In this document: positions 16,227 through 28,348 of the stretch, piece after piece | Position numbering within the stretch: position 1 is the stretch's first letter | How the letters are laid out: every line of letters begins with the position of its first letter | DNA from: Rhodoferax sp. BAB1 | Lineage (GTDB): Bacteria > Pseudomonadota > Gammaproteobacteria > Burkholderiales > Burkholderiaceae_C | NCBI RefSeq assembly: GCF_013334205.1 | Contig: NZ_CP054424.1 | Location: forward strand, 1,322,001 to 1,386,000 | DNA: 64,000 nucleotides | Direction of reading: 5' to 3' | Position numbers and translations under genes: made by a program | The notes under the pieces: generated by a model | The model's database searches: none | The model's input: the letters and a program-made list of their open reading frames with translations, nothing else | What the model was told of the DNA's origin: nothing

Positions 16227-17219
16227 ATGTCCATCCCCCAGTCTGCCGCCCCCGGGCCCTGGCGCCTGTCGGTCGCGCCCATGATCGACTGGACCGACCG
16301 CCACTGCCGTTATTTCCACCGCCTCCTGAGCCGCCACGCGCGGCTCTACACCGAGATGATCACCACCGGTGCCCTGCTGCATGGCGACGTGGCGCGCCAC
16401 CTGCGCTTCAACGCCGAGGAACACCCCGTGGCTCTGCAACTGGGCGGCAGCGAACCGGCCGAGCTGGCCCGCTGCGCGAAGCTGGGCGAACAGTGGGGTT
16501 ACGACGAGATCAACCTGAACTGCGGCTGCCCCAGCGAGCGGGTGCAGCGCGGCGCCTTCGGTGCCTGCCTGATGGCCGAGCCCAGGCTGGTGGCCGAGGG
16601 GGTCAAGGCCATGGTGGACGCGGTGTCCGTGCCTGTGACGGTGAAACACCGCATCGGCATCGACCGGACCGAGAGCTACGACTTCGTGCGCGATTTCGTC
16701 GGGACTGTGGCCGAGGCCGGCTGCGCCACCTTCATCGTGCATGCGCGCAATGCATGGCTGCAGGGCCTGTCCCCGAAGGAAAACCGCGAGATCCCGCCGC
16801 TGCGCTACGAGCTGGTGCACCGGCTCAAACACGACTTTCCGCAGCTGAATATCGTCATCAACGGTGGCCTCACCGCCGACGAGCAGGTGTCGCGGGAATT
16901 GCGCCTGCTCGACGGTGTGATGATCGGGCGCGAGGCCTACCACAACCCCTGGTGGCTGGCCTCCTGGGATGAAAAGTATCACGGTGCGGCACCCGCGACG
17001 CAAACGCGCGAGACGGTGGAGCAGCAGATGGTGGACTACATGCTGCGCGCCGCAGCCGAGGACGGTTGCCCCTGGTACGCGATTGCGCGCCACATGCTGG
17101 GCCTGCGCCACGGCCTGCCGGGCGCGCGGCGCTGGCGCCAGGTCTGGAGCGACCACAAGCTCAAGCCGCGCGATCCGCGCGAGGTGATGGCGCTGGCGCA
17201 CCAGGGTGCCTCTGCATAA
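16227..17219 (+). CDS. dusA: tRNA-dihydrouridine(20/20a) synthase DusA
   Basis: A 330-residue flavin enzyme that reduces uridine 20/20a in the tRNA D-loop. SVAPMIDWTDRHCRYF at about residues 15-30 opens the TIM barrel. LNCGCPSERVQRGAFGACLM (98-117) holds the catalytic Cys101, and GLSPKENREIPPLRY with INGGL are DusA-specific. The C-terminal helical domain (HMLGLRHGLPGARRWRQ) binds tRNA. Full family length. It is divergent from the aryl polyene operon and convergent with the GGDEF-EAL gene, 39 bases away. It is a housekeeping gene and marks the edge of the polyene locus. Confidence 0.96.
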   Translation: MSIPQSAAPGPWRLSVAPMIDWTDRHCRYFHRLLSRHARLYTEMITTGALLHGDVARHLRFNAEEHPVALQLGGSEPAELARCAKLGEQWGYDEINLNCGCPSERVQRGAFGACLMAEPRLVAEGVKAMVDAVSVPVTVKHRIGIDRTESYDFVRDFVGTVAEAGCATFIVHARNAWLQGLSPKENREIPPLRYELVHRLKHDFPQLNIVINGGLTADEQVSRELRLLDGVMIGREAYHNPWWLASWDEKYHGAAPATQTRETVEQQMVDYMLRAAAEDGCPWYAIARHMLGLRHGLPGARRWRQVWSDHKLKPRDPREVMALAHQGASA

Positions 17220-17258
17220 GGCGCGTCGCGCGCGCTTGCCTGCCGTGCGGCAGCGGGG

Positions 17259-19850
17259 TCAGTGCAGGCCGTTCTTGCGGCTGGCCAGGTAGCGTTCGAG
17301 CTCCGCGGCCGGCATGGGGCGGGCGAAATGGTAACCCTGGGCTTCGTCGCAGCCGAAGCTTTGCAGCTGTCGCAGCAGGTCCGGTGATTCCACGCCCTCG
17401 GCGATGGTGAGCAGGTCCAGGCTGCGCGCCATCTGGATGATGGCGCGCACGATGGCTGCATCGTCCGGGTCGCTGGCCAGGTCGCGGATGAAACTCTGGT
17501 CGATCTTGAGCTTGTCGATGTCGAAGCGCTTCAGATAGGACAGGCTGGAGTAGCCGGTGCCGAAGTCGTCGATGGCCAGCTTCACGCCCAGCTGCTTGAG
17601 GCGACGGACCGTGGCCATGACCTGCTCGACGTCCTGGATCAGGGTGGATTCGGTCAGTTCGAGCTCCAGCCATGACGGGTCCAGGCCCGTGCCGGCCAGC
17701 GCCTGCACCACGGTATCCTCGATGCTGCCGCGCTGGAACTGCACGGCCGAGAGGTTGACCGCCATTATCATGGCGGGCAAGCCGGCGCGCTGCCAGGCCC
17801 GGGCCTGGCGGCAGGCTTCCTGGATCACCCAGGCGCCGATGGGAACGATCAGGCCGCTGTCCTCGGCCACCGGCACGAAGCGGCCCGGCGCGACCAGGCC
17901 GAACTCCGGGTGTTCCCAGCGCAGCAGGGCTTCGACGCCGATGACCCGGCCGCTGCCCAGTTCGATCTGCGGCTGGTAGTGCAGCACGAACTCGCCGCGT
18001 TCCAGCGCGCGGCGCAGGCCGCTGCGCATCAGCAGGTGTTCCACCGCCTCCTCGTCCATGGCTTCGTCGAAGAAGCGATAGGTGTTGCGGCCCGCTTCCT
18101 TGGCGCGGTACATGGCCATGTCGGCCTTCTTGCGCAGGATGTCGAAGTCGCTGCCGTCCTGCGGGTACAGCGCCACCCCGATCGAGGCCGAGGTGGAGAG
18201 CTCGTTGCCATCTGAAAAGAAGGGTTCCTGCAGGGTTTCCATGATCTTGGCCAGCACCGGCAGGCAGCTCTCGGTGCCGTGCTGCTCGCGCAGGATGAGC
18301 ACGAACTCGTCGCCCCCCTGGCGGCTGATGGTGTCGCTGTCGCGCACGCAATGCTTGAGCCGTGCCGCGACTTCCTTGAGCAGGGCGTCCCCGGTGGCGT
18401 GGCCCAGCGAGTCGTTGATCTTCTTGAAGTTGTCCAGGTCCAGGAAGACCAGGGCCAGGCCGCTGCGGCTGCGCTCGGCCTGGGTGATGGCCTGCTGCAG
18501 CCGGTCTTCGAGCAGCAGTCGATTGGGCAGGCCGGTCAGCGGATCGTGGTAGGCCAGGAACTCGACTTTCTGCTCGGCCTGCTTGCGCTGCGTGATGTCC
18601 GAACCGGTGCCGCGGTAGCCTTTGAAGACGCCGTCCTCGAACACCGGCTTGCCGTTGATCACGCACCAGCGCAGTTCGCCTGCGCGGTTCCGCAACTGGT
18701 AGACAAAATCCTTGAAGGGCAGGCGCGCGTCGAGTACGCGGCGGTGCTCGGCCCACTGTTCCGGTGTCACCCCCACGATGGGCAGGTCCCAGCGGTGTTT
18801 GCCCAATCCGCTGCCTTCCTTGCTGGGAGGGGCGGTAAGGTGACCCCCGGATATCTCCGTGAAGCACAGCTTGGCATCCATTTCCCAGAACCAGTCGGAG
18901 GACATTTCCGACAGGTCGCGAAAGCGCGCTTCCTCGGCGCGCAGGTGCTGCTCGGCGGCGGCGCGTTCAAGGATTTCATGCTGGAGTTGCGCGTTCATCC
19001 GGGCCAGTTCCTGGGTGCGCTCCTCGACCCGGCGTTCGAGTTCATCGCGCGCCTCGGCCAGGGCTTGCTGCGCAGACTTTTGCGCGCTGATGTCCTCGCT
19101 GATCCAGATCGCGCCCTGGCTGCCGTCCTGGTTGGGCTGGGCCTTGGCCAGGTGCCGGCTCCAGATCATGACGCCATCGCTGCGGCGGGCATGGCGCCAG
19201 GCGATGTCGACCAGTTCGCCGCGCGCGAGCATGGGGCCCACGGCGGCGCCAAAGGCCCGGTAGTCCTCGTCGTCGGCAAAAAAGGCCCGTGCGTACTCGC
19301 CGATCAGGCTGCCCGGGGCCCAGCCGTAGATGGCTTCCATGCGCGGGTTGCAGTGCACGATCTGGCCGTTGCGCGTGAAGAGGATGCCCACCGAGGCGTT
19401 TTCCAGGATGGCCTGCTGGCGTTGCAGCAGTTCGTCCAGGCTGGCCTGCTCGCGCTTGCGTTCGCTGATGTCCTCGATGATCCAGATCGTGCCCTCGGCC
19501 GTGTTGGCCGGGTTGATGGCCTTGGCCCGCATGTGGCAGTAGACCTGGCTGCCATCCTTGCGGCGCATGGGCTGTTCCACGTCCAGCAGTTCGCCGCGTG
19601 CCAGCAGCGGGCCGGCCTGGCGGCCCATGGCTTCATAGGCTTCCTGGCTGGGATAAAAGACGAAACCCGGCTGGCCCACCAGTTCACCGTGCGGCCAGCC
19701 GTAGATCTCGGAGGAACGCGGGTTGCAGTGCAGGACCTTGCGGTCACGCGTGAACAGGATGCCGACCGAGGCGTTTTCCAGAATGGCCTGGTACTCCAGC
19801 AAGGTCTGCTGGATGCCGGGTTCGAAGGTGTCGCCGGGCGTTGGGGCCAT
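17259..19850 (-). CDS. PAS-PAS-PAS-GGDEF-EAL cyclic-di-GMP signalling protein
   Basis: An 863-residue protein without membrane helices. Two N-terminal PAS domains (about 12-130 and 140-260) each contain a near-identical ENASVGILFTR start. A coiled-coil stretch (EARDELERRVEERTQELAR, about 270-300) follows, then a third PAS (about 310-430), a GGDEF domain with an intact RQGGDEF motif and an EAL domain with EALLRWEHPEFG and [10 protein letters not shown]. Both catalytic signatures look complete, so it could make and break cyclic-di-GMP. I chose Met 19850; the frame's earlier Met at 19961 lies inside the GntR gene. The two near-identical PAS repeats look like an internal duplication. Confidence 0.92.
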   Translation of the reverse strand: MAPTPGDTFEPGIQQTLLEYQAILENASVGILFTRDRKVLHCNPRSSEIYGWPHGELVGQPGFVFYPSQEAYEAMGRQAGPLLARGELLDVEQPMRRKDGSQVYCHMRAKAINPANTAEGTIWIIEDISERKREQASLDELLQRQQAILENASVGILFTRNGQIVHCNPRMEAIYGWAPGSLIGEYARAFFADDEDYRAFGAAVGPMLARGELVDIAWRHARRSDGVMIWSRHLAKAQPNQDGSQGAIWISEDISAQKSAQQALAEARDELERRVEERTQELARMNAQLQHEILERAAAEQHLRAEEARFRDLSEMSSDWFWEMDAKLCFTEISGGHLTAPPSKEGSGLGKHRWDLPIVGVTPEQWAEHRRVLDARLPFKDFVYQLRNRAGELRWCVINGKPVFEDGVFKGYRGTGSDITQRKQAEQKVEFLAYHDPLTGLPNRLLLEDRLQQAITQAERSRSGLALVFLDLDNFKKINDSLGHATGDALLKEVAARLKHCVRDSDTISRQGGDEFVLILREQHGTESCLPVLAKIMETLQEPFFSDGNELSTSASIGVALYPQDGSDFDILRKKADMAMYRAKEAGRNTYRFFDEAMDEEAVEHLLMRSGLRRALERGEFVLHYQPQIELGSGRVIGVEALLRWEHPEFGLVAPGRFVPVAEDSGLIVPIGAWVIQEACRQARAWQRAGLPAMIMAVNLSAVQFQRGSIEDTVVQALAGTGLDPSWLELELTESTLIQDVEQVMATVRRLKQLGVKLAIDDFGTGYSSLSYLKRFDIDKLKIDQSFIRDLASDPDDAAIVRAIIQMARSLDLLTIAEGVESPDLLRQLQSFGCDEAQGYHFARPMPAAELERYLASRKNGLH

Positions 19851-19896
19851 GAACTCAGGATAGGGCAATTCAGGCCGGGCGGCCAGTGCAAAAGTC

Positions 19897-20532
19897 TCAG
19901 GTTGCCGCTTCCAGTCCGTTGCGGAAGTGTTCCAGCATCCTTTGCGTGGCGGCCGCGGCATCGCGTGCCTGCAGCGCGGTCATGACGGCGCGGTGTTCGG
20001 CCAGCGATTCCTCGATGCGACCGGACTTGAGCAGGGAGTGGTGCCGGTTGAGCTTCATGACCTTGCGCAGGTCGGCCACCATCTGGTTGCGCCAGCGGTT
20101 GTCGGCGATCTCCAGCAGGCGCATGTGGAAGCGTTCGTTGATCTCGAAGAAACGATCCCGGTCCTGGGTGCTGGCTTCCAGTGCCTCGTGCAGGCTGTGC
20201 AGTTCGCGCAACTGCTCGTCTGTGGCGTGCTGGGCCACCACGCCGGTCGCGTCGGATTCCAGCAGGCCCAGCAGGTGGTAGATGTCCACCAGGTCCTTTT
20301 CATTGACCTCGGTGACGTAGGCGCCGCGGCGCACCTTCATGGTCACCAGGCCTTCGGCGGCCAGGACCTTGAGCGCCTCGCGCAGGGGGGTGCGGCTGAT
20401 GCCGTAGTCTTCGGCAATCTTCAGTTCGTCGATCCAGCTGCCGGGCTCCAGCTCTCGGCTGAAAATGCGCTGGCGCAACAACTCGGCCACTTCTTCGTAA
20501 AGTGCGCGGGGGGAGAGGGAAACGGCGGACAT
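19897..20532 (-). CDS. GntR-family regulator, FadR/FCD subfamily
   Basis: A 211-residue repressor-type regulator. The N-terminal winged helix (about residues 8-75) contains DYGISRTPLREALKVLAAEGLV. The C-terminal all-helical FCD domain shows the metal/ligand-binding pattern FFEINERFHMRLLEIADN (about 128-145) and EHRAVMTAL with a second His. FCD regulators sense small carboxylates or acyl-CoAs. It is divergent from the methylmalonyl-CoA mutase operon with 101 bases between starts, an AT-rich region with inverted repeats. The natural prediction is control of propionate/methylmalonyl-CoA metabolism, though the effector is not readable from sequence. Confidence 0.93.
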   Translation of the reverse strand: MSAVSLSPRALYEEVAELLRQRIFSRELEPGSWIDELKIAEDYGISRTPLREALKVLAAEGLVTMKVRRGAYVTEVNEKDLVDIYHLLGLLESDATGVVAQHATDEQLRELHSLHEALEASTQDRDRFFEINERFHMRLLEIADNRWRNQMVADLRKVMKLNRHHSLLKSGRIEESLAEHRAVMTALQARDAAAATQRMLEHFRNGLEAAT

Positions 20533-20547
20533 GGACGGGATTGTAGG

Positions 20548-20587
20548 TGCAAAGAATATTTTGCATCAATAATTATGAATGATGTAA
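20548..20587. promoter_or_regulatory. Inverted repeats between gntR and scpA (candidate operator)
   Basis: The intergenic region drops sharply in GC and holds two overlapping dyads: TGCAAA-6 nt-TTTGCA at 20548-20565, and TTGCATCA-11 nt-TGATGTAA (one mismatch) at 20561-20587. They lie about 50-85 bases before the scpA start and 16-55 bases upstream of the gntR start. They are the obvious candidates for the GntR protein's binding site and for the divergent promoters. No single clear -35/-10 pair stands out. The role is inferred from position. Confidence 0.5.
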
Positions 20588-20633
20588 ACTCCGCGCAACA
20601 AATTAAAGGGCCTCCTGGGGCCGCCGCTTTGCC

Positions 20634-22793
20634 ATGAGCCAGAAAAAAACTGAATTCCAGAATGCCAGCCTCGAGGCCTGGCACAAAGCCGCCGCCAAGT
20701 CCGCTCCCGGCGGCGATGTCGATGCCCTGAACTGGCTCACGCCCGACGGCATCACGGTCAAGCCGCTGTACACCGCAGCCGACACGCAAAACCTGCCGCA
20801 CGCCGACACGCTGCCGGGTTTCGAGCCCTATCTGCGCGGCCCCCAGGCCACCATGTACGCCGTGCGGCCCTGGACCATCCGACAGTACGCCGGTTTTTCC
20901 ACGGCCGAAGAATCCAACGCTTTCTACCGCAAGGCCCTGGCAGCCGGCGGGCAGGGCGTGAGCGTAGCCTTTGACCTGGCCACGCACCGCGGCTACGACA
21001 GCGACCATCCGCGTGTCACGGGCGACGTGGGCAAGGCCGGTGTGGCCATCGACTCGGTGGAAGACATGAAGATCCTGTTCAGCGAGATTCCGCTGGACAA
21101 GGTCAGCGTCTCCATGACCATGAACGGGGCCGTGCTGCCGGTGCTGGCGGGTTATGTGGTGGCGGCGGAAGAGCAGGGCGTGAAGCAGGACCAATTGAGC
21201 GGAACCATACAGAACGACATCCTCAAGGAGTTCATGGTCCGCAACACCTACATCTACCCGCCCGAGCCGAGCATGCGCATCATCGGCGACATCATCGAGT
21301 ACACGGCCAAGCACATGCCGAAGTTCAACTCGATCTCGATCTCGGGTTACCACATGCAGGAAGCCGGCGCCAACCAGGCGCTGGAACTGGCCTTCACCCT
21401 GGCCGATGGCAAGGAGTATGTGAAGACGGCGATCGCCAAGGGCATGGACGTGGACGACTTCGCCGGTCGCCTGTCCTTCTTCTGGGCGGTCGGCATGAAC
21501 TTCTACCTGGAGATTGCCAAGATGCGCGCCGCGCGCCTGCTCTGGTGCCGCATCATGAAGGGCTTCAACGCCAAGGCACCGAAGAGCCTGATGCTGCGCA
21601 CGCACAGCCAGACCAGCGGCTGGAGCCTGACCGAGCAGGACCCCTACAACAATGTGGTGCGCACCACCATCGAGGCCATGGCTGCGGTCTTCGGCGGCAC
21701 GCAGAGCCTGCATACCAACAGTTTTGATGAGGCCATCGCCCTGCCCACCGAGTTCAGTTCGCGCATCGCGCGCAACACCCAGCTCATCATCCAGGAAGAG
21801 ACCCACATCACCAGCGTGATCGACCCCTGGGCCGGCAGCTACATGATGGAAAAGCTCACCCAGGACATGGCGGATGCCGCCTGGACCATCATCGAGGAAG
21901 TCGACGCCATGGGTGGCATGACCAAGGCCGTGGACAGCGGCTGGGCCAAGCTCAAGATCGAGGCCGCGGCCGCGGAGAAGCAGGCGCGCATCGACTCTGG
22001 CCGTGACGTGATCGTCGGCGTCAACAAGTACAAGCTCAAGCAGGAAGATCCGATCGACATCCTGGAGGTCGACAACGTCAAGGTGCGCGATGGTCAGATC
22101 GCCCGCCTGCAGGCCATCCGCGCCAAGCGCGACGGCAAGGCGGTGCAGGCCGCGCTCGATGCGCTGACCGTCGCCGCCGAGTCCGGCAGTGGTAACCTGC
22201 TCGACCTGAGCATCCGGGCCATCCGGCTACGCGCCACGGTGGGCGAAGTCAGTGATGCGCTGGAGAAGGTTTTCGGGCGCCATCGCGCCGATACACAAAA
22301 GGTGACCGGTGTGTACGCAGCTGCCTACGACTCGGCCGAGGGCTGGGAAACCCTGAAGAAGGAGATTGCCGCCTTCGGCGAGCAGCATGGCCGCCGCCCG
22401 CGCGTGATGATCTCCAAGCTGGGCCAGGACGGCCACGACCGCGGCGCCAAGGTGGTGGCCACGGCCTTTGCCGACCTGGGCTTCGACGTGGACATGGGCC
22501 CGCTGTTCCAGACTCCCGAAGAGTGCGCGCGCCAGGCCATCGAAAACGACGTCCACGCCGTGGGTGTTTCCACCCTGGCCGCCGGCCACAAGACCCTGGT
22601 GCCGGCCATCATCGCCGAGCTCAAGAAGCAGGGTGCGGACGACATCATCGTCTTCGTTGGCGGCGTGATCCCACGCCAGGACTATGACTTCCTCTACGAG
22701 GCGGGCGTCAAGGGCATCTACGGCCCAGGCACGCCGATCCCGGCCAGCGCCAAGGATGTGCTGGAGCAGATCAAAAAAGCCTCGAAGGCTTGA
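20634..22793 (+). CDS. scpA: Methylmalonyl-CoA mutase (adenosylcobalamin-dependent, single chain)
   Basis: A 719-residue enzyme converting L-methylmalonyl-CoA to succinyl-CoA. The N-terminal TIM barrel contains [32 protein letters not shown] and [12 protein letters not shown]. The C-terminal B12 domain has the base-off motif [13 protein letters not shown] with Asp599 and His601 (the cobalt ligand), followed by GVSTLAAGH and VGGVIP. The full length matches the bacterial large-subunit type that works as a homodimer. It is the first gene of the propionate operon, and the ATG at 20634 follows the AT-rich control region. The mutase's GTPase chaperone MeaB is encoded one gene downstream. Confidence 0.97.
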   Translation: MSQKKTEFQNASLEAWHKAAAKSAPGGDVDALNWLTPDGITVKPLYTAADTQNLPHADTLPGFEPYLRGPQATMYAVRPWTIRQYAGFSTAEESNAFYRKALAAGGQGVSVAFDLATHRGYDSDHPRVTGDVGKAGVAIDSVEDMKILFSEIPLDKVSVSMTMNGAVLPVLAGYVVAAEEQGVKQDQLSGTIQNDILKEFMVRNTYIYPPEPSMRIIGDIIEYTAKHMPKFNSISISGYHMQEAGANQALELAFTLADGKEYVKTAIAKGMDVDDFAGRLSFFWAVGMNFYLEIAKMRAARLLWCRIMKGFNAKAPKSLMLRTHSQTSGWSLTEQDPYNNVVRTTIEAMAAVFGGTQSLHTNSFDEAIALPTEFSSRIARNTQLIIQEETHITSVIDPWAGSYMMEKLTQDMADAAWTIIEEVDAMGGMTKAVDSGWAKLKIEAAAAEKQARIDSGRDVIVGVNKYKLKQEDPIDILEVDNVKVRDGQIARLQAIRAKRDGKAVQAALDALTVAAESGSGNLLDLSIRAIRLRATVGEVSDALEKVFGRHRADTQKVTGVYAAAYDSAEGWETLKKEIAAFGEQHGRRPRVMISKLGQDGHDRGAKVVATAFADLGFDVDMGPLFQTPEECARQAIENDVHAVGVSTLAAGHKTLVPAIIAELKKQGADDIIVFVGGVIPRQDYDFLYEAGVKGIYGPGTPIPASAKDVLEQIKKASKA

Positions 22794-22810
22794 GCGACTT
22801 AAGGTAAAGC

Positions 22811-23419
22811 ATGAGGACGCAAGTCATTCTGGTTGATTTCGAGAATGTGCAGCCTGACCTGTTGCCGGCTCTTGCTCTTGAGGATATTCATATCCGTGTG
22901 TTTATCGGACCCCATCAAGTTCGACTTGCGACAAGTACCGTCATCCCGATGCAGGAGTTGGGTGATCGTGCTAAGTATGTGAAGGTCCATAAGCAAGGCC
23001 CGGACGCTTTGGATATGCATCTTGCGTTCTATCTTGGTGAGTTGTCGCAGCAGTTTCCTGGGGCGTTCTTCCATATCGTGGCTAAGGATCGTGACTATGA
23101 CTCGCTGCTGGAGCATTTGAAATCTCGCGATATCTTTTGCTCTAAATCTCCTTCGTTGGAGTCGATCCCCCTTTTCAAGCGTGCACTGGCGAAGACTCCG
23201 AGCGAGCAAATCTCAGCGGCAATAGAGTGGTTGAGGGAGCGGGCCGGCAATCGTCCTGCTAGTCAAAAGACGCTGGCAAATAGCTTGAAGAAAGTTGCTT
23301 TTGCAGATCGTCTTGACGAAGAAACGATCAAAGTAGTTATCGAGGGCTTGGTTAAGCAGGGCCATATCAAGCTTGCAGGACAAAAGGTCGAATATTTGGA
23401 ATCCCTGAATGCTGCTTGA
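22811..23419 (+). CDS. PIN-like nuclease-fold protein with C-terminal winged-helix-like region
   Basis: A 202-residue protein. [10 protein letters not shown] at residues 5-14 carries Asp9 and Glu11, [16 protein letters not shown] holds a third acidic cluster, and [17 protein letters not shown] a fourth. This is the acidic set of a PIN/NYN-type RNase fold. Residues about 135-200 ([11 protein letters not shown]...TLANSLKKV...[12 protein letters not shown]) look like a winged helix. No catalytic activity is proven for this subfamily as far as I know. It sits between the mutase and MeaB genes and overlaps meaB by 11 bases. Its base composition is clearly lower in GC than its neighbours (many A/T third positions), suggesting later acquisition. 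A function in propionate metabolism is not evident. Confidence 0.8.
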   Translation: MRTQVILVDFENVQPDLLPALALEDIHIRVFIGPHQVRLATSTVIPMQELGDRAKYVKVHKQGPDALDMHLAFYLGELSQQFPGAFFHIVAKDRDYDSLLEHLKSRDIFCSKSPSLESIPLFKRALAKTPSEQISAAIEWLRERAGNRPASQKTLANSLKKVAFADRLDEETIKVVIEGLVKQGHIKLAGQKVEYLESLNAA

Positions 23420-24410
23420 CGCTATCCTGCAGGGAACACCGGCCCAGCAGCGCCGTGCCATGGCCAAGGCCATCACGCTGCTGGAATCCACACGGGCCGA
23501 TCACCGCGCCCAGGGCGACGAGCTGCTGACGGCCCTGCTGCCGCACACCGGCGGGGCCTTTCGTCTGGGCATCAGCGGCGTGCCCGGCGTGGGCAAGTCC
23601 ACCTTCATCGAGGCGTTGGGGCTGTACCTCATCGGCCATGGGCACCGTGTCGCGGTGTTGGCCGTCGATCCTTCGTCCAGCGTGTCCGGTGGCTCCATCC
23701 TCGGCGACAAGACCCGCATGGAGAAACTCTCCGTACACGAAAAGGCCTACATCCGCCCCAGTCCCTCCAGCGGCACCCTGGGTGGCGTGGCCGAGAAGAC
23801 GCGCGAGGCCATGCTGGTCTGCGAGGCTGCCGGGTACGACATCGTCATCATCGAGACCGTGGGCGTGGGCCAGAGCGAGACGGCGGTGGCCAGCATGACC
23901 GACATGTTCTGCCTGATGCAATTGCCCAATGCCGGGGACGACCTGCAGGCCATCAAGAAGGGGGTAATGGAGCTGGCCGACCTGGTGGTGATCAACAAGG
24001 CCGACATCGACGCGGCAGCCGCTACCCGCGCGCAGGCGCAGATCACTTCCTCCCTGCGGCTGCTCGGCCTGCATGGCAACCCCGAGCATGCACACCATGA
24101 CGAAAAGATCTGGCACCCGAAGGTGGTCCAGCTCAGTGCCCTGCTGGGCCAGGGCGTGGACAGCTTCTGGGCCGCGGTGACGCAGTTCCGCGCGCTGCAG
24201 ACTGCCAGCGGCAAGCTGGCGGCGCGGCGCGAGGGCCAGGCCCAGGCCTGGATGTGGGAGCGCATCGAGTCGGGGCTCAGGCAAGCCTTCCGTGCGCACC
24301 CGCAGGTGCGCAAGCTGCTTCCCGCATTGGGGGCCGAAGTCACGGCCGGCCGCCTGGCCGCCTCCACCGCCGCGCGGCAGCTGCTGCAGGCCTACGAGCA
24401 AAAACCATAA
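23409..24410 (+). CDS. meaB: Methylmalonyl-CoA mutase-associated GTPase MeaB (ArgK)
   Basis: A 333-residue G3E-family GTPase that guards and reloads the cobalamin cofactor of methylmalonyl-CoA mutase. The P-loop is GVPGVGKST at residues 57-65, [22 protein letters not shown] follows, the switch region is [13 protein letters not shown], and NKAD gives guanine specificity. Length and order of motifs match MeaB/ArgK. It overlaps the PIN-like gene by 11 bases, so its translation is now coupled to that gene rather than directly to the mutase. It is followed 26 bases later by the carboxylase beta subunit. Confidence 0.96.
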   Translation: MLLDAILQGTPAQQRRAMAKAITLLESTRADHRAQGDELLTALLPHTGGAFRLGISGVPGVGKSTFIEALGLYLIGHGHRVAVLAVDPSSSVSGGSILGDKTRMEKLSVHEKAYIRPSPSSGTLGGVAEKTREAMLVCEAAGYDIVIIETVGVGQSETAVASMTDMFCLMQLPNAGDDLQAIKKGVMELADLVVINKADIDAAAATRAQAQITSSLRLLGLHGNPEHAHHDEKIWHPKVVQLSALLGQGVDSFWAAVTQFRALQTASGKLAARREGQAQAWMWERIESGLRQAFRAHPQVRKLLPALGAEVTAGRLAASTAARQLLQAYEQKP

Positions 24411-24436
24411 GCGATCAAGTCAAAGAAGGACGAACC

Positions 24437-25969
24437 ATGCACGACATCCTGGAACAACTGGAGCAAAAACGCGCTGCGGCCCGCCTGGGCGGCGGCGAGA
24501 AACGTATCGCCGCGCAGCATGCCAAGGGCAAGCTCACGGCGCGCGAACGCCTGGAGGTGCTGCTGGATGAAGGCACTTTTGAAGAGTGGGACATGTTCGT
24601 CGAACACCGTTGTGTGGACTTCGGCATGGAGGAGCAGAAGGTGCCGGGCGACGGCGTGGTCACGGGCTACGGCATGATCAACGGTCGCCTGGTTTTCGTC
24701 TACAGCCAGGACTTCACGGTCTTTGGTGGTTCGCTCTCCGAGCCTCACGCCGAGAAGATCTGCAAGATCCTGGACCAGGCCATGAAAGTGGGCGCGCCCG
24801 TGATCGGCCTCAACGATTCGGGCGGCGCGCGCATCCAGGAAGGTGTGGCGTCACTCGGCGGTTATGCCGAGGTGTTCCAGCGCAATGTGATGGCTTCGGG
24901 GGTGATTCCGCAGATCAGCATGATCATGGGCCCCAGCGCGGGCGGCGCCGTGTACAGCCCGGCCATCACCGACTTCATCTTCATGGTGAAGGACTCTTCT
25001 TATATGTTCGTCACCGGCCCCGATGTGGTGAAGACCGTGACCCACGAAGAAGTCACCGCTGAGGAGTTGGGCGGCGCCATCACCCACACCACCAAGAGCG
25101 GCGTGGCCGACCTGGCCTTCGAGAATGACGTGGAGGCGCTGCTCATGCTGCGCCGCCTCTACAACTACCTGCCGCTCAACAACCGCGAGAAGGCCCCGAT
25201 ACGCAAGAGCGGCGACCCGATCGACCGGATGGAGCTGAGTCTGGACACCCTGGTGCCGGACAACCCGAACAAGCCCTATGACATGAAGGAGCTGATCGTC
25301 AAGACGGTGGACGACGGCGACTTCTTCGAGATCCAGCCCGAGTACGCCAAGAACATCCTGATCGGCTTCGCCCGCATGGACGGTCAGACCGTGGGCATCG
25401 TGGCCAACCAGCCGCTGGTGCTGGCGGGCTGCCTGGACATCAAGAGCAGCATCAAGGCAGCGCGTTTCGTGCGTTTCTGCGATGCCTTCAGCATCCCCGT
25501 CGTCACCTTCGTCGACGTGCCCGGTTTCATGCCTGGGACTTCGCAGGAGTACGGTGGCATCATCAAGCACGGCGCCAAGTTGCTTTACGCCTATGCCGAG
25601 TGCACGGTGCCCAAGATCACCGTGATCACGCGCAAGGCCTACGGCGGCGCCTACGACGTGATGGCCTCCAAGCACCTGCGTGGTGACGTCAACTTCGCCT
25701 GGCCCAATGCCGAGATCGCCGTGATGGGCGCCAAGGGCGCGGTGGAGATCATCTTCCGCGAGGACAAGGGTGACCCCGCCAAGCTCGCGGCCAAGGAAGC
25801 CGAGTACAAGGCCCGTTTTGCCAATCCCTTCGTGGCTGGTGCGCGGGGTTACATCGACGACGTGATCCTGCCGCACGAGACGCGCAAGCGCATCTGCCGC
25901 TCGCTGGTCATGCTCAAGGACAAGAAGCTGGACAACCCCTGGCGCAAGCACGGGAACATCCCGCTCTGA
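24437..25969 (+). CDS. pccB: Propionyl-CoA carboxylase beta subunit (carboxyltransferase)
   Basis: A 510-residue acyl-CoA carboxyltransferase. The N-terminal half has [19 protein letters not shown] and [13 protein letters not shown], and the C-terminal half has [16 protein letters not shown] and [11 protein letters not shown], the two oxyanion-hole regions of the crotonase-fold dimer. It transfers carboxylate from biotin to propionyl-CoA, giving methylmalonyl-CoA. The start at 24437 has AAGGA six bases upstream; the longer frame from 24254 lies within meaB. The strong match to the PCC type, together with the mutase and MeaB next door, favours propionyl-CoA over acetyl-CoA as substrate. Confidence 0.96.
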   Translation: MHDILEQLEQKRAAARLGGGEKRIAAQHAKGKLTARERLEVLLDEGTFEEWDMFVEHRCVDFGMEEQKVPGDGVVTGYGMINGRLVFVYSQDFTVFGGSLSEPHAEKICKILDQAMKVGAPVIGLNDSGGARIQEGVASLGGYAEVFQRNVMASGVIPQISMIMGPSAGGAVYSPAITDFIFMVKDSSYMFVTGPDVVKTVTHEEVTAEELGGAITHTTKSGVADLAFENDVEALLMLRRLYNYLPLNNREKAPIRKSGDPIDRMELSLDTLVPDNPNKPYDMKELIVKTVDDGDFFEIQPEYAKNILIGFARMDGQTVGIVANQPLVLAGCLDIKSSIKAARFVRFCDAFSIPVVTFVDVPGFMPGTSQEYGGIIKHGAKLLYAYAECTVPKITVITRKAYGGAYDVMASKHLRGDVNFAWPNAEIAVMGAKGAVEIIFREDKGDPAKLAAKEAEYKARFANPFVAGARGYIDDVILPHETRKRICRSLVMLKDKKLDNPWRKHGNIPL

Positions 25970-25991
25970 ACCGGTTTTGACGAGTCTGGCC

Positions 25992-26282
25992 ATGCCCAAA
26001 GCCCACCACGCCGAGCAGGCGCGCACGCTGACCGACATCCCTAACATCGGGAAGTCGCTGGCTGCCGATCTGCGCGGCCTGGGCATCACGACACCCCTGC
26101 AGGTGCGCGAGATGGATCCGGTGGCGGCCTACGAGCAGCTGCGCGACCCCATGGGCAAGCGCCACGACCCCTGCGTGCTGGACACCTTTCTGGCCGCGCA
26201 CGACTTCATGAACGGCGGGCCGAGCCAGCCGTGGTGGAATTTCACGAGCCGGCGCAAAGCCATGCTGGCAGAGAATAATTAG
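25992..26282 (+). CDS. Small helix-hairpin-helix protein (Cdd1/'pathogenicity locus' family-like)
   Basis: A 96-residue protein with a single helix-hairpin-helix: TDIPNIGKSLAADLRGLGI at about residues 13-31, then MDPVAAYEQL and KRHDPCVLDTFLAAHDF. This pattern resembles the short Cdd1-type HhH proteins, whose function is unknown; HhH motifs usually contact DNA without sequence preference. It lies between the two propionyl-CoA carboxylase subunit genes, 22 bases after pccB and 17 before pccA, so it is cotranscribed. Nothing suggests a role in the carboxylase itself. The ATG at 25992 is preferred over an in-frame TTG at 25977. Confidence 0.75.
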   Translation: MPKAHHAEQARTLTDIPNIGKSLAADLRGLGITTPLQVREMDPVAAYEQLRDPMGKRHDPCVLDTFLAAHDFMNGGPSQPWWNFTSRRKAMLAENN

Positions 26283-26299
26283 GAAGACAGGACGTCATC

Positions 26300-28344
<2,045 letters not shown>

Positions 28345-28348
<4 letters not shown>

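Noticed and set aside
17240..17253. CTGCCG-TG-CGGCAG hairpin between dusA and the GGDEF-EAL gene
   Set aside because: The loop is only two bases and no T run follows, so it is not convincing as a terminator.
22800..23420. The lower-GC PIN-like segment as an insertion sequence or integron cassette
   Set aside because: No transposase, inverted terminal repeats, target duplication or recombination site is visible around it.
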